A stretch of 64,000 nucleotides of DNA from JAGOPY01 sp964619555 (GTDB lineage: Bacteria; Bacteroidota; Bacteroidia; Bacteroidales; JAGOPY01), in the NCBI GenBank assembly GCA_964619555.1, contig CAZUDV010000006.1:124001-188000 (forward strand), in the 5' to 3' direction. Shown here piece by piece: positions 8,306 through 17,103 of this stretch. How positions within the stretch are numbered: position 1 is the stretch's first letter; the number at the start of each line of letters is the position of its first letter. Position numbers and translations under genes: made by a program. Under the pieces are notes generated by a model. The model was given only the letters and a program-made list of their open reading frames with translations. It was not told the origin of the DNA and did not search any database.

Positions 8306-8560
8306 ATGATGGAAGAGGCTAAACATGCCGAACTTGAAAAAAAAGTACAGAATGTACTGGATCAAATCCGTCCCTATTTGCAGGCAGACGGTGGGGATAT
8401 CAAATTTGTAGGCCTGACGGAAGAAAACATTCTCAATGTTGAACTCATGGGCGCATGCGGATCGTGCCCATACAGTATCATCACTTTAAAAAACGGGGTG
8501 GAAACTGCAATTAAGAAAGCAATTCCCGATATTAAAGCCGTGGAAGCCATTAATATGTAA
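8306..8560 (+). CDS. NifU C-terminal domain Fe-S scaffold protein
   Basis: 84 residues forming a single NifU-C (Nfu) domain: RPYLQADGGDIKFV near the N-terminus and the cluster-binding motif GACGSCPYS. Two such monomers typically share a [4Fe-4S] cluster through the CxxC cysteines and hand it to apoproteins. It stands 64 bases after the Mrp gene in the same direction, so the pair likely forms a small Fe-S delivery unit. It is followed after one base by the convergent end of nadE. Confidence 0.93.
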   Translation: MMEEAKHAELEKKVQNVLDQIRPYLQADGGDIKFVGLTEENILNVELMGACGSCPYSIITLKNGVETAIKKAIPDIKAVEAINM

Positions 8561-8561
8561 T

Positions 8562-10208
8562 TCAAATAGCCAGGTACCTGGCTACAATGGGCATCCTTCG
8601 TCCCATACCGAATGCTTTGGGAGAAACCCTGAGAATCGGCGGGGTTTGATATCGTTTGTATTCATTCGTATTGACCATCCAGAGAATCCGGTTAACCATC
8701 GTTTCATCATATCCCTGGTCGACCAGGTCCCTGGGGCCTTTTCTCAGTTCAATGTACTGGTATAGGATCTCATCCAGTATGCCATACTCCGGAAGGGAAT
8801 CGCTGTCCTTCTGACCGTGCCTCAATTCAGCCGATGGGGGTTTTATGATAGTATTCAAAGGAATGACCTCCCCCGCCTTATTGATATGATCCGCCAGATC
8901 AAAAACCTGTGTCTTGTAAACATCTCCCAGCACCGACAAACCGCCGTTCATATCCCCGTATAGGGTTCCGTAACCAACGGCCGCTTCGCTCTTATTGGAT
9001 GTATTCAGCAGGATGTGCCCGAATTTATTGGATAATGCCATCAGGATGATACCCCGTATCCGGGCCTGCATGTTCTCTTCCGTGACATTGAAAGGCAATC
9101 CGTCGAACCAGGGTTTAAGGGATTCCTCCAGGGTTTCATAGGCAGGATTGATCGGGATGATGTCATACCGGCATCCCACATTTTCGGCAAGATCAATGGC
9201 GTCTTTCAAGGAATGTTCGGTAGAGAATGCCGAGGGCATCAGGATAGGCCAGACATGATCGTTTCCCAGCGCCCTGGCTGCCAGTACCAGTGTGACCGCC
9301 GAATCGATCCCGCCTGATAGACCGAGGATTGCCCTGTCAAATCCAAGCTTTTCAAAATAATCCCGGATTCCCATTATCAGGGCGTCATGGATAAGTTCCA
9401 TGCGCCCTGCCGGCATTTGTGCTTTAACTGCTTCAGCCTTGTTACCTTCGATCTGTTCCAGTTCAATAACGGCAAAGTCCTCTTCAAAATACTTCAGTTC
9501 CCTGGCAATCTCTCCCTTGCTGTTTATAACAAGGGAACCCCCATCGAAAAGTAATTCCGTCTGGGCCCCGACATGGTTGACATAGAATAACGGAACCTGA
9601 TATTTTGAACTGTTGTTTCGCAGGACTTCTTTCCTGATAATGGCCTGGTCATAGTGAAATGGTGAGGCGGCAATATTTATGATGAAATCCGGTTTGCCCT
9701 TTATAAGTTCATCCATAGGATTGACCACGTAAAGGGGATTGGAGCCGATATCCCAGAGGTCCTCGCAAACGGTTAACGCTATCTTCCTGCCTTTGAATTC
9801 CAACAGGTCGAATTTCCGGCCTGCCTCAAAATACCGGTACTCGTCAAATACATCGTAATTGGGCAGCAGGGCTTTATAATATTGAAATTTAATGCTGCCG
9901 TTGTAGAGGAACAGGGCCGCATTGAACAAATCCTTCCCTTTCAGGTCCGGGTTAACGACAGGACAGCCGATCACGGCAGCTATATCCCTGCAGTCACCGG
10001 CAATTTCAAGGGCTGCATCGTGGCAGCGGTTCACAAAATCGGCAAACTCCAGGAAATCCCTGGGCGGATAGCCAGAAATGGCCAGTTCTGCAAATACAAC
10101 AATATCAGCACCCTGATTTTCAGCATCATGGATTGCTTTCCTGATCTTCCGGGAGTTCTCCTCAAAGTTCCCGATGTGATAATTCAACTGAGCCAGCGCT
10201 ATTTTCAC
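8562..10208 (-). CDS. nadE: glutamine-dependent NAD+ synthetase
   Basis: 548 residues. The N-terminal nitrilase-type glutaminase domain (1 to ~250) carries the catalytic Glu41 (FAELAISGYPP), Lys112 (YYKALLPNYDVFDE) and Cys148 (VCEDLWD). The C-terminal synthetase domain (about 270-548) carries the ATP pyrophosphatase motif SGGIDS at 298-303. It amidates nicotinate adenine dinucleotide to NAD using ammonia from glutamine. The short two-domain form is common in bacteria. It starts 12 bases after the barrel gene at 10221-10907, so the two are probably cotranscribed. nadB (36975) and nadK (45296) elsewhere in the window complete steps at either end of NAD(P) synthesis. Confidence 0.95.
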   Translation of the reverse strand: MKIALAQLNYHIGNFEENSRKIRKAIHDAENQGADIVVFAELAISGYPPRDFLEFADFVNRCHDAALEIAGDCRDIAAVIGCPVVNPDLKGKDLFNAALFLYNGSIKFQYYKALLPNYDVFDEYRYFEAGRKFDLLEFKGRKIALTVCEDLWDIGSNPLYVVNPMDELIKGKPDFIINIAASPFHYDQAIIRKEVLRNNSSKYQVPLFYVNHVGAQTELLFDGGSLVINSKGEIARELKYFEEDFAVIELEQIEGNKAEAVKAQMPAGRMELIHDALIMGIRDYFEKLGFDRAILGLSGGIDSAVTLVLAARALGNDHVWPILMPSAFSTEHSLKDAIDLAENVGCRYDIIPINPAYETLEESLKPWFDGLPFNVTEENMQARIRGIILMALSNKFGHILLNTSNKSEAAVGYGTLYGDMNGGLSVLGDVYKTQVFDLADHINKAGEVIPLNTIIKPPSAELRHGQKDSDSLPEYGILDEILYQYIELRKGPRDLVDQGYDETMVNRILWMVNTNEYKRYQTPPILRVSPKAFGMGRRMPIVARYLAI

Positions 10209-10220
10209 TAATCATTTATT

Positions 10221-10907
10221 TTAAAATATGACTCCGGCGCCCAATTCCAGATAGTTATGGAAAGCACGGGGCTGCTCGCCGGGCAAAGCCAGATTTTCAG
10301 CATCGATGATATTGTTTATGCCATTGTCATAGGTCAGGTCAATGATGACCGAAGTGGAGCCCTTCAGAACGATTTCGACGCCTCCCCCTATCATCAATGA
10401 TTCCCGCATCAGGGTCATCTCATCTTTAATATCTTTTGAATTATGATAGTCAATACCTTCATAAGTATAACTGTCCCTTGCACCGGCATCCAGCAGAAAG
10501 GCTGTGCCAATACCCAGTTTGCCAAAAATCTTAACTTTTTCCGATATCTCCGATTGCATTTTCAGGCAAAGAGGGATCTGGATATATTTCAGATTATAGG
10601 TTCTGGACAAAATCCCAATGGGAAGGGTATCCCCTCCGATTGGAAAAGGAGCGGGATATTCCATTTTGCCCGAATTGAAATTAATGTTAAAGCCGGTCAG
10701 GATGGCATAGTTTTCCATCAGGAAGAACTCCGAGATAAACCCCCATGAAAATCCCGGTTTTATCCCGGTGCTTTCATAACCATCCGAATCGGCCTTCATC
10801 CAACCCAGGTTCCCACCAACCTTCAATCCGAATAAAATGGGCTTGTATTGACCAATGGCAATTGAAGTGAAAAAAAATAAGCACAGGATCAATAACAATT
10901 TGCGCAT
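10221..10907 (-). CDS. outer-membrane beta-barrel protein
   Basis: 228 residues with a clear signal peptide (about 1-19, ending AIGQ) and alternating beta-strand pattern with glycine-rich turns (KVGGNLGWMKA) ending in the aromatic-rich strand GAGVIF expected for an outer-membrane barrel. It resembles the PorT-like porin family (eight-stranded barrels) common in Bacteroidota. No function can be assigned. It is divergent from another barrel gene at 11026 and upstream of nadE, with which it may share a transcript. Confidence 0.75.
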   Translation of the reverse strand: MRKLLLILCLFFFTSIAIGQYKPILFGLKVGGNLGWMKADSDGYESTGIKPGFSWGFISEFFLMENYAILTGFNINFNSGKMEYPAPFPIGGDTLPIGILSRTYNLKYIQIPLCLKMQSEISEKVKIFGKLGIGTAFLLDAGARDSYTYEGIDYHNSKDIKDEMTLMRESLMIGGGVEIVLKGSTSVIIDLTYDNGINNIIDAENLALPGEQPRAFHNYLELGAGVIF

Positions 10908-10930
10908 GATGGCGTTATTCGGGTGACCGT

Positions 10931-10938
10931 CAAAATTA
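10931..10938 (-). promoter_or_regulatory. candidate -7 box TAATTTTG (minus strand)
   Basis: On the minus strand this reads TAATTTTG, 23 bases before the ATG of the barrel gene that ends at 10221. No good -33 partner is seen. Confidence 0.4.
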
Positions 10939-10975
10939 CACTTTATTTGTTTTCCCGAATGGTTCGGATGATGAC

Positions 10976-11006
10976 TTTGAAAAGTTCAATAAATACCTAA
11001 ATTTGT
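10976..11006 (+). promoter_or_regulatory. Bacteroidota-type promoter, TTTG-N19-TAAATTTG
   Basis: TTTG at 10976-10979 and TAAATTTG at 10999-11006 are separated by 19 bases, matching the -33/-7 consensus of the Bacteroidota primary sigma factor. It lies 19 bases before the barrel gene at 11026. Confidence 0.75.
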
Positions 11007-11025
11007 TACTCTTAATCATCACTGC

Positions 11026-11613
11026 ATGAAGAATTACCTGTTCGCGTTGGCCTTGTTATGGTTTGCTTTCCAGGCCCAGGCTCAGTTCGACCTGGGTGTG
11101 AAAGCCGGATATTCGACTTCAAAGCTCTCGACAGATTTTGATAATATAAAAGAGGATATCAGGCATAACTTTCAGTTCGGAGCTTTTGCCCGATTGGGTA
11201 AAAGGCTCTATCTTCAACCGGAACTCTACTATGCTTCAAGTGGTGGTTCATTGCAGTTATCAGGCACCGATGAAAAGGAGGAAATAAAGTTTCAGAACCT
11301 GTGTATCCCGTTATTGGCAGGTTTTAAGATCATAAACGGGGAAAAATTCAATGTGCGGATCATGGCAGGCCCCTCGGCCAATTTTATACTGTCAAAAAAG
11401 TTCAGTGGCGACGAGATCGTCCAGGCAATCGATGGCGCCGATTTTAAAACAACGGCCTGGGGAATGGATATTGGCGCCGGTATGGATTTCCTCTTTCTGG
11501 CATTGGATTTAAAATATGAATGGGGCCTGAACGACATTTACACTGCTCCGGTCAATGACCAGACCATGAAAAGCAATGTCTTTATCGTATCACTGGGAAT
11601 CAAGATATTGTGA
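11026..11613 (+). CDS. outer-membrane beta-barrel protein
   Basis: 195 residues with a signal peptide (about 1-19, ending FQAQAQ) and PorT-like barrel features: FDLGVKAGYSTSKL at the mature N-terminus, RLYLQPELYYASSGG, and a final strand VSLGIKIL. It is preceded by one of the best-matching promoters in the window (10976-11006). The next gene, gldB, begins only three bases downstream, so the two form an operon. A role beside GldB is possible but not shown by the sequence. Confidence 0.78.
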   Translation: MKNYLFALALLWFAFQAQAQFDLGVKAGYSTSKLSTDFDNIKEDIRHNFQFGAFARLGKRLYLQPELYYASSGGSLQLSGTDEKEEIKFQNLCIPLLAGFKIINGEKFNVRIMAGPSANFILSKKFSGDEIVQAIDGADFKTTAWGMDIGAGMDFLFLALDLKYEWGLNDIYTAPVNDQTMKSNVFIVSLGIKIL

Positions 11614-11616
11614 TCA

Positions 11617-12630
11617 ATGGTCATGGAAATATCCCTCCAGTTGAATAATTTCATCAAATATACCGGCATCCTTACACTGGTTCTTATCATGGCCGGTTGC
11701 CAGGAAAGCAGATCGCCGGACCGCAGCATAATACCGGAAAAAGTGACAGTCCATCATTACGGAAGGGATTTATTCTCCCTGGACCCGGTGAATATCGATG
11801 TGCCCTTGCGTGCCATGTCAGATGAGTACTCTTTTTTCCTGGGAAACGAAGTGGATACCTTAGAAATACTGCAGATAAGGGATTTTATCATGGACCCCAT
11901 GAACAGGCAACTGGCTGAAGAATGTACAAAAACATATCCCGATCTTCAATTTCTGGAAAATGAACTGGGGGAATTATTTGCCCGGTGCAAAGCACATCTC
12001 CCCGGTTTCTCTAGTCCAACGGTTTACACTTATGTTTCCGGATTATTATATGAAATGCCGGTGCAGTATGTTGACAGTGTTCTCATTATAGGGCTGGACA
12101 TGTATCTTGGACGGAATTACGAGCCTTACCGCGCTGTCGGGATCCCGATGTTCCTGGCGCGGAGGATGGAGCGCGGAAACATTCTTCCGGAGTGTGCCCG
12201 ACAGATCACCTATTCCTGGCTGCCTGACGGATTTATTCCCAAAACACTCCTGGATCACATGATTTTGGAAGGGAAGACACTCTATTCACTGGACATCCTT
12301 TTACCCGAAACCGAAGACACCCTAAAGATAGGATATACAGGCAGTCAGATGGAATGGTGCGCCGAGAATGAAAAAAACCTCTGGAGGATGCTGATTGACC
12401 AGGATTTACTCTTTTCTTCCGATCCTATGGCCTTAAGAAAATTCATACAGGACGGACCTTTCACTGCCGGTATGCCTGAAGGCGCCCCGGCAATGCTGGG
12501 TAAGTGGACTGGTTGGCAGATCGTCCGCAGTTATATGAAAAAAAACACGGATCTGTCGTTGCCTGATTTATTGAAGAATACTGATTCGCAAAAGATTCTG
12601 TCAGATTCGGGGTACAAGCCGAAAAAATAA
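11617..12630 (+). CDS. gldB: GldB-family lipoprotein
   Basis: 337 residues with a lipoprotein signal ending in LIMAGC (Cys28), followed by a charged mature N-terminus. The sequence VHHYGRDLFSLDP and the later YVSGLLYEMPVQYVDSVLIIGLDMYLG match the GldB family, first described as essential for gliding in Flavobacterium johnsoniae. The fold is related to metalloprotease-like DUF2268 proteins, but no HExxH zinc motif is visible. Many non-gliding Bacteroidota carry gldB, so this is not proof of motility. gldC, often adjacent in other genomes, is not present next to it. The upstream barrel gene is three bases away. Confidence 0.85.
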   Translation: MVMEISLQLNNFIKYTGILTLVLIMAGCQESRSPDRSIIPEKVTVHHYGRDLFSLDPVNIDVPLRAMSDEYSFFLGNEVDTLEILQIRDFIMDPMNRQLAEECTKTYPDLQFLENELGELFARCKAHLPGFSSPTVYTYVSGLLYEMPVQYVDSVLIIGLDMYLGRNYEPYRAVGIPMFLARRMERGNILPECARQITYSWLPDGFIPKTLLDHMILEGKTLYSLDILLPETEDTLKIGYTGSQMEWCAENEKNLWRMLIDQDLLFSSDPMALRKFIQDGPFTAGMPEGAPAMLGKWTGWQIVRSYMKKNTDLSLPDLLKNTDSQKILSDSGYKPKK

Positions 12631-12669
12631 TTCATTTTTCATCCACGGTAACGGGTATATTTTCAATTT

Positions 12670-12718
12670 TTCCGGATAAACCATTATCAACTAAAGGTTT
12701 CAATTTAAAAATCCGGAA
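12670..12718 (+). promoter_or_regulatory. inverted repeat just before the yifB start
   Basis: TTCCGGAT (12670-12677) pairs with ATCCGGAA (12711-12718), and inside it AAACC (12678-12682) pairs with GGTTT (12696-12700). The right arm ends two bases before the ATG at 12721, so folding of the mRNA could affect initiation. The 9-mer TTTCAATTT also occurs twice here (12661, 12698). Confidence 0.4.
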
Positions 12719-12720
12719 TT

Positions 12721-14259
12721 ATGCTTGTCAAAACTTATGGATGTGCCATCTTTGGCATTAACGCCGTTACTATTACGGTTGAGGTCAACATTGAGCAAGG
12801 GGTAAACTTCTTCATGGTCGGATTGCCTGACAGTGCCGTCAAGGAGAGCCATCAGCGAATTGAGGCTGCCCTGCGGTATATCGGATACAGGATCCCAGGT
12901 AAGAAAATCGTCATCAATATGGCTCCTGCCGATATCAGGAAGGAGGGCTCCTCATACGACCTGACTCTGGCAATTGGTATCCTGGGGGCTTCAGAGCAGA
13001 TTTCAGCCGCCAGGCTGGGAGAATATATTATTATGGGTGAAATGTCGCTCGACGGTGGTATCCTGCCGATCAAAGGAGCTCTGCCCATGGCTATCGAAGC
13101 CAGGCATAAGGGTTTTAAAGGTGTAGTGCTGCCTTCTGCCAATGCGCGTGAAGCAGCCATTGTGGAAGGACTCGAAGTCCTCGGGATTGACAATGCAAAA
13201 GAAATAATCGATTTCTTCAATGACAAGTCTGTTATTGAGCCTGTAAAGGTGAATATCGAACACGAATTCTTCCGGAACCTGAACAATTACGAGTTCGATT
13301 TTGCCGATGTGAAAGGGCAGGAAAATATTAAAAGGGCCCTTGAAATCGCCGCTGCAGGGGGACACAATGTCATCCTGATCGGACCTCCGGGATCCGGGAA
13401 AACCATGCTGGCCAAGCGGCTGCCTTCTATTTTACCACCTCTCAGCCTGGATGAGGCTTTGGAAACCACAAAGATCCATTCCGTTGCAGGCAAGCTAAGG
13501 CGGAATGATGCACTCGTCACCGTAAGGCCCTTCAGGGCGCCGCATCACACCATCTCAGACGCCGGACTGGTCGGCGGAGGATCATTTCCTCAGCCGGGAG
13601 AAATCTCCCTCGCTCAAAATGGTGTGCTTTTCCTGGATGAATTACCGGAATTCAAGCGCTCAGTCCTGGAAGTCCTGCGACAACCCATGGAAGAAAGGGT
13701 GATCACTATTTCCAGGGCCCGCTTTGCCATCGAATATCCGGCCAATTTCATGCTTGTAGCTGCTATGAATCCTTGCCCGTGCGGGTATTATAACCATCCG
13801 CAGCAGGAATGCAGTTGCTCTGCGGGAGTGGTCCAGAAATACCTGAATAGGATATCAGGACCGTTGATGGACAGAATAGACCTTCACGTTGAAGTGGTCC
13901 CGGTTCCGTTCAGGGAACTGACAGAATCATCCAGGCCGGAATCCAGCCGTGAAATAAGAGAACGGGTGATAAGGGCAAGGAAGATCCAGGAAGATCGATT
14001 CAGGGGAACGAAAGGTATACATTGCAATGCACAGATTCCTGCCAGGAAGCTGCAATCAATCTGTACTGTCAACGAGGAGGGACATTTATTGCTGAAATCC
14101 GCGATGGACAGGATCAACCTTTCCGCCAGGGCTTACAACAGGATCATCAAAGTCTCCCGGACAATTGCCGACCTGGATGGTTCGGTTGACATTAAAACCG
14201 AACACCTTGCGGAGGCCATCCAATACCGGAGCCTGGACCGTGAAAACTGGGGGACTTGA
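12721..14259 (+). CDS. YifB/ComM family Mg-chelatase-like AAA+ ATPase
   Basis: 512 residues with the three-part layout of the family: N-terminal Lon-protease-like domain (about 1-170, MLVKTYGCAIFGINA), the AAA+ module with Walker A GPPGSGKT (about 221-228) and Walker B VLFLDELPEF, and the C-terminal Mg-chelatase part. A cysteine-rich insert NPCPCGYYN ... CSCS (about 351-366) is typical. In Vibrio and Haemophilus the ortholog ComM is a hexameric helicase that extends branch migration during natural transformation. dprA, another transformation gene, is at 50061 in this window, but competence cannot be claimed from these two. Confidence 0.93.
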   Translation: MLVKTYGCAIFGINAVTITVEVNIEQGVNFFMVGLPDSAVKESHQRIEAALRYIGYRIPGKKIVINMAPADIRKEGSSYDLTLAIGILGASEQISAARLGEYIIMGEMSLDGGILPIKGALPMAIEARHKGFKGVVLPSANAREAAIVEGLEVLGIDNAKEIIDFFNDKSVIEPVKVNIEHEFFRNLNNYEFDFADVKGQENIKRALEIAAAGGHNVILIGPPGSGKTMLAKRLPSILPPLSLDEALETTKIHSVAGKLRRNDALVTVRPFRAPHHTISDAGLVGGGSFPQPGEISLAQNGVLFLDELPEFKRSVLEVLRQPMEERVITISRARFAIEYPANFMLVAAMNPCPCGYYNHPQQECSCSAGVVQKYLNRISGPLMDRIDLHVEVVPVPFRELTESSRPESSREIRERVIRARKIQEDRFRGTKGIHCNAQIPARKLQSICTVNEEGHLLLKSAMDRINLSARAYNRIIKVSRTIADLDGSVDIKTEHLAEAIQYRSLDRENWGT

Positions 14260-14295
14260 CATCACGGTGGATCCACCTAAATTAACGAAAAATTA

Positions 14296-14327
14296 TTTGA
14301 TTTCCCTGGAAATAAGGATTATCTTTG
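14296..14327 (+). promoter_or_regulatory. promoter P1, TTTG-N20-TATCTTTG
   Basis: TTTG at 14296-14299 and TATCTTTG at 14320-14327, spacing 20, match the Bacteroidota consensus. It would give a leader of about 150 bases for the OmpA-TPR gene. The 223-base gap 14260-14482 holds this promoter, P2, and a 12-bp palindrome GGTGGATCCACC at 14266-14277 just after yifB. Confidence 0.6.
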
Positions 14328-14402
14328 TTTTATAAGGAAACAATTTTGCCGTTTTATTGGAGTGTCGTAAATAAATTACGTATATTTAACAGTTTATACA
14401 TA

Positions 14403-14432
14403 TTGTATTTTCTGCAGAACTTTATATCTTTG
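14403..14432 (+). promoter_or_regulatory. promoter P2, TTG-N19-TATCTTTG
   Basis: TTG at 14403-14405 and TATCTTTG at 14425-14432 are 19 bases apart, with the start codon 50 bases downstream. Together with P1 it suggests that the large envelope gene is strongly or conditionally expressed. Confidence 0.65.
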
Positions 14433-14482
14433 CATTTAAATGTGCCATTTACTCTAGAGAAATAATTTAAAATTAACACAAT

Positions 14483-17014
14483 ATGAGAAAAACCTACCAT
14501 TTCCTTTCACGTTGCATTTTAATAGCAATGATTGGAATCATTCCACTGTTATCCATTTCACAGGATACGGTGGGTGAAGATAAAATGACCCGTAAAGAGA
14601 AGAGGCAGTTATTTGATAAATATTTGTTTATCAACCTAAATGCCGGGGTTATGTTAAATCACACCGACATTTTTTACAAGAAATTTGCCCCCGCTCTGGA
14701 AGAATGGAGATTAGGTTATGGCGGAAAATTCGGATGGCAGTTCCACCCGGTACTGGGTGTGCGCGGCCAGGTATCCGCCGGTAGCCTTTACGGTAAAAGA
14801 CAACCCACCTGGTGGCTGAATGAAATGGGGTATCCCGGAGAAGTCTGGTACAGAGCAAATCTTTTCGACTATACCTTGCAACTTACCGTTAACTTCAGCA
14901 ACCTAATCTCAGGATATAACCCTGACAGGTTGGTTGATATCTATGGTATAGGCGGTATCGGGCAGGTGCAGTGGAAGACTGAAGCTTTCGATATGGCAAC
15001 CGGAACCAGCATCCGCCAGAACGGTTTTGATCCCCCCTCACAGAATCCTGGTGGCCCCGGTACAGAAGATGGTTTCGGGGACCGCACCATGGTTATGGAA
15101 TGGCCGGCCGGTTTGGGCATTGCCTTCCACCTCAGCCCGAAATTCGAACTCAACCTGGAATCTGAACTGAGATTCGTCGATTCCGATCGTCTGGACAATT
15201 TCAAAAATGGCGCCATGCCAATTTACCGGGATATGTATTCTTATACTTCCCTCGGTTTGACCTATAAATTCGTCTCCGGCGACCCGCTCAAGAAAATGAC
15301 CAAGGAATTCTCCACCGTTGCCTTTAAAGCAGAACCGGATCCGCTGGAAGCCCATGGCGGGAAAGTTCCGATCAAGATCACCGGCACATTCCCGGACGGA
15401 TATTTCGATTCCAAGGCCGCCATGTGCGTTTCCCCCGTCTTGCAGTGTGAAGATGGCACCGCTATCCAGCTCGACCCGATCCTGCTGAAAGGAACCGATG
15501 TCGGTGGTGAAGGTATTGTCATTTCCGAAGATGGCGGATCCTTTACTTATGAAACGGTTGTGGACTACCAGGATTGCATGCGGGCCTCCCAGCTGGTCGT
15601 CAATCCGGTTGCTTTCATCCCAAAGGATAATCTTACATCCGAAAGCTGCAAACCCGAAAATATTGAAAAATATAAAAATGTAGTCCTGCCCCAAACCAAA
15701 GTAGCTGATGGCGTGATCATCACCCCAACCCGCTTTGCTTTTGCAAATAAAGGCGTTATCATTCCCCATGGATATGAAAGGGAAACCCTCCTTAGCAAAG
15801 AGGCTAAGATATTCTTTGAAGTTAATAAATATAACCTCAACATGAATCTGCCCCTCAACAAGCTCGAGGAAAATAAAGCCAAACTGACAGAATTGAAAGA
15901 CTTCGTTGCCCTTGGATATAAAATCAAGGATGTCAACATCGACGGTTGGGCTTCTCCCGAAGGCGAAGAAACTTTCAACCAGGGACTTTCCGAAAACAGG
16001 TCAAAGACCGGCCAGAAATACACGGTCGATATGATCAAAAGTCTTATCAAGGACAAGAAAACCATGCTGACCATCAAGGATGCGGAAAAGGAAGTTAAAT
16101 ACAACCTGGTCCATCATGGTCCGGACTGGAACGGATTCATGACCGCTGTGCAGAATTCTGACCTGAAGGATAAAAATGTAATCCTTAATGTTATCAATTC
16201 GGCCGGCACTCCAGCAAAAAAGGAGCAGGAAATCAGGAATATGATCGTGATCTATCCTGAAATTGAAGAGAAAATGCTGGCCAAGCTCAGAAGGGCTGAG
16301 ATCGTAGTCAATTGCTATGAGCCCAAACGCCCCGACGAAGAAATCTTCGCCCTTGCCCTCTCCAATCCTCGTGATCTGACTGAAAAGGAATTGCTTTATG
16401 CCGGCGAAAGTTCCAAAGATCTTCAGAACAAACTCAAGATCTACAAATCGGCCATCGAACTCTTCCCCAACAGTTATAAAGGCTATGCCAATGCCGCTGC
16501 AGTCGAACTGGAACTGGGAGACCTGAATGCCGCAAAGGCTCACCTGGAAAAAGCTGCCAGTATGAATGCCAACAGCGGTGAGGTACACAACAACCTGGGA
16601 GTGGTCTATGCCCTCGAAGGCAATATGCAAAAAGCTGAAGAACACTTTAATAAAGCAAACCAGCTTGGAACAGATGCCAATTATAACCTTGGAATCATCA
16701 ACATAACCAAGGGCGAATACCAGAAAGCGCTCACTCAGTTCGGAAGCAAGACCTGCGACTATAATGTTGCCGTGGCCTATATTGCCGCCAAGAACTACCA
16801 GTCAGCTGAAAAACAGCTCTCATGCGCGCCGAAAGACGCTCAGACCCATTATCTGATGGCTATTCTCGGAGCACGTACATCGAATACCTCTATGCTGTTC
16901 GAAAACCTCGGCAAAGCCATTGAAATGGATCCTGCTTTCAAAGCTGAAGCAAAGCTTGACCGCGAATTTGTCAAGTATTTCAGCGATCCCAACTTTACCA
17001 ACCTGGTTCAGTAG
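14483..17014 (+). CDS. OmpA-like and TPR-repeat envelope protein
   Basis: 843 residues. Signal peptide about 1-26; a beta-rich region (about 45-265) with GIGGIGQVQW and a last strand TSLGLTYKF looks like an outer-membrane barrel. A beta-sandwich-like middle section (about 275-430) is followed by an OmpA-type peptidoglycan-binding segment (about 440-525: EVNKYNLNMN ... VNIDGWASPEG). The C-terminal part (about 633-825) is a series of TPR helices such as VHNNLGVVYALEGNMQKAEEH. It probably links outer membrane and peptidoglycan and offers a protein-binding surface. Proteins with OmpA domains also occur in T9SS rings (PorE), but this architecture is different. Function unknown; architecture clear. 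Confidence 0.8.
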   Translation: MRKTYHFLSRCILIAMIGIIPLLSISQDTVGEDKMTRKEKRQLFDKYLFINLNAGVMLNHTDIFYKKFAPALEEWRLGYGGKFGWQFHPVLGVRGQVSAGSLYGKRQPTWWLNEMGYPGEVWYRANLFDYTLQLTVNFSNLISGYNPDRLVDIYGIGGIGQVQWKTEAFDMATGTSIRQNGFDPPSQNPGGPGTEDGFGDRTMVMEWPAGLGIAFHLSPKFELNLESELRFVDSDRLDNFKNGAMPIYRDMYSYTSLGLTYKFVSGDPLKKMTKEFSTVAFKAEPDPLEAHGGKVPIKITGTFPDGYFDSKAAMCVSPVLQCEDGTAIQLDPILLKGTDVGGEGIVISEDGGSFTYETVVDYQDCMRASQLVVNPVAFIPKDNLTSESCKPENIEKYKNVVLPQTKVADGVIITPTRFAFANKGVIIPHGYERETLLSKEAKIFFEVNKYNLNMNLPLNKLEENKAKLTELKDFVALGYKIKDVNIDGWASPEGEETFNQGLSENRSKTGQKYTVDMIKSLIKDKKTMLTIKDAEKEVKYNLVHHGPDWNGFMTAVQNSDLKDKNVILNVINSAGTPAKKEQEIRNMIVIYPEIEEKMLAKLRRAEIVVNCYEPKRPDEEIFALALSNPRDLTEKELLYAGESSKDLQNKLKIYKSAIELFPNSYKGYANAAAVELELGDLNAAKAHLEKAASMNANSGEVHNNLGVVYALEGNMQKAEEHFNKANQLGTDANYNLGIINITKGEYQKALTQFGSKTCDYNVAVAYIAAKNYQSAEKQLSCAPKDAQTHYLMAILGARTSNTSMLFENLGKAIEMDPAFKAEAKLDREFVKYFSDPNFTNLVQ

Positions 17015-17033
17015 AAAGATTAATGCAAATAAC

Positions 17034-17072
17034 AAAAAGAGGACTTCTTTCCAGGGGTCCTCTTTTTTTTTA
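17034..17072. terminator. bidirectional rho-independent terminator
   Basis: AAAAAGAGGAC (17034-17044) pairs with GTCCTCTTTTT (17057-17067), followed by more T on the plus strand; the A run gives a T tract on the minus strand. It sits between the converging OmpA-TPR gene and the dNK gene and can serve both. Confidence 0.85.
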
Positions 17073-17103
17073 TTAAGAGAGAAAGAGATAAGTCAAATGC
17101 CGG

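Noticed and set aside
14266..14277. GGTGGATCCACC as a terminator of yifB
   Set aside because: The 12-bp palindrome has no loop of useful size and no T tract after it.
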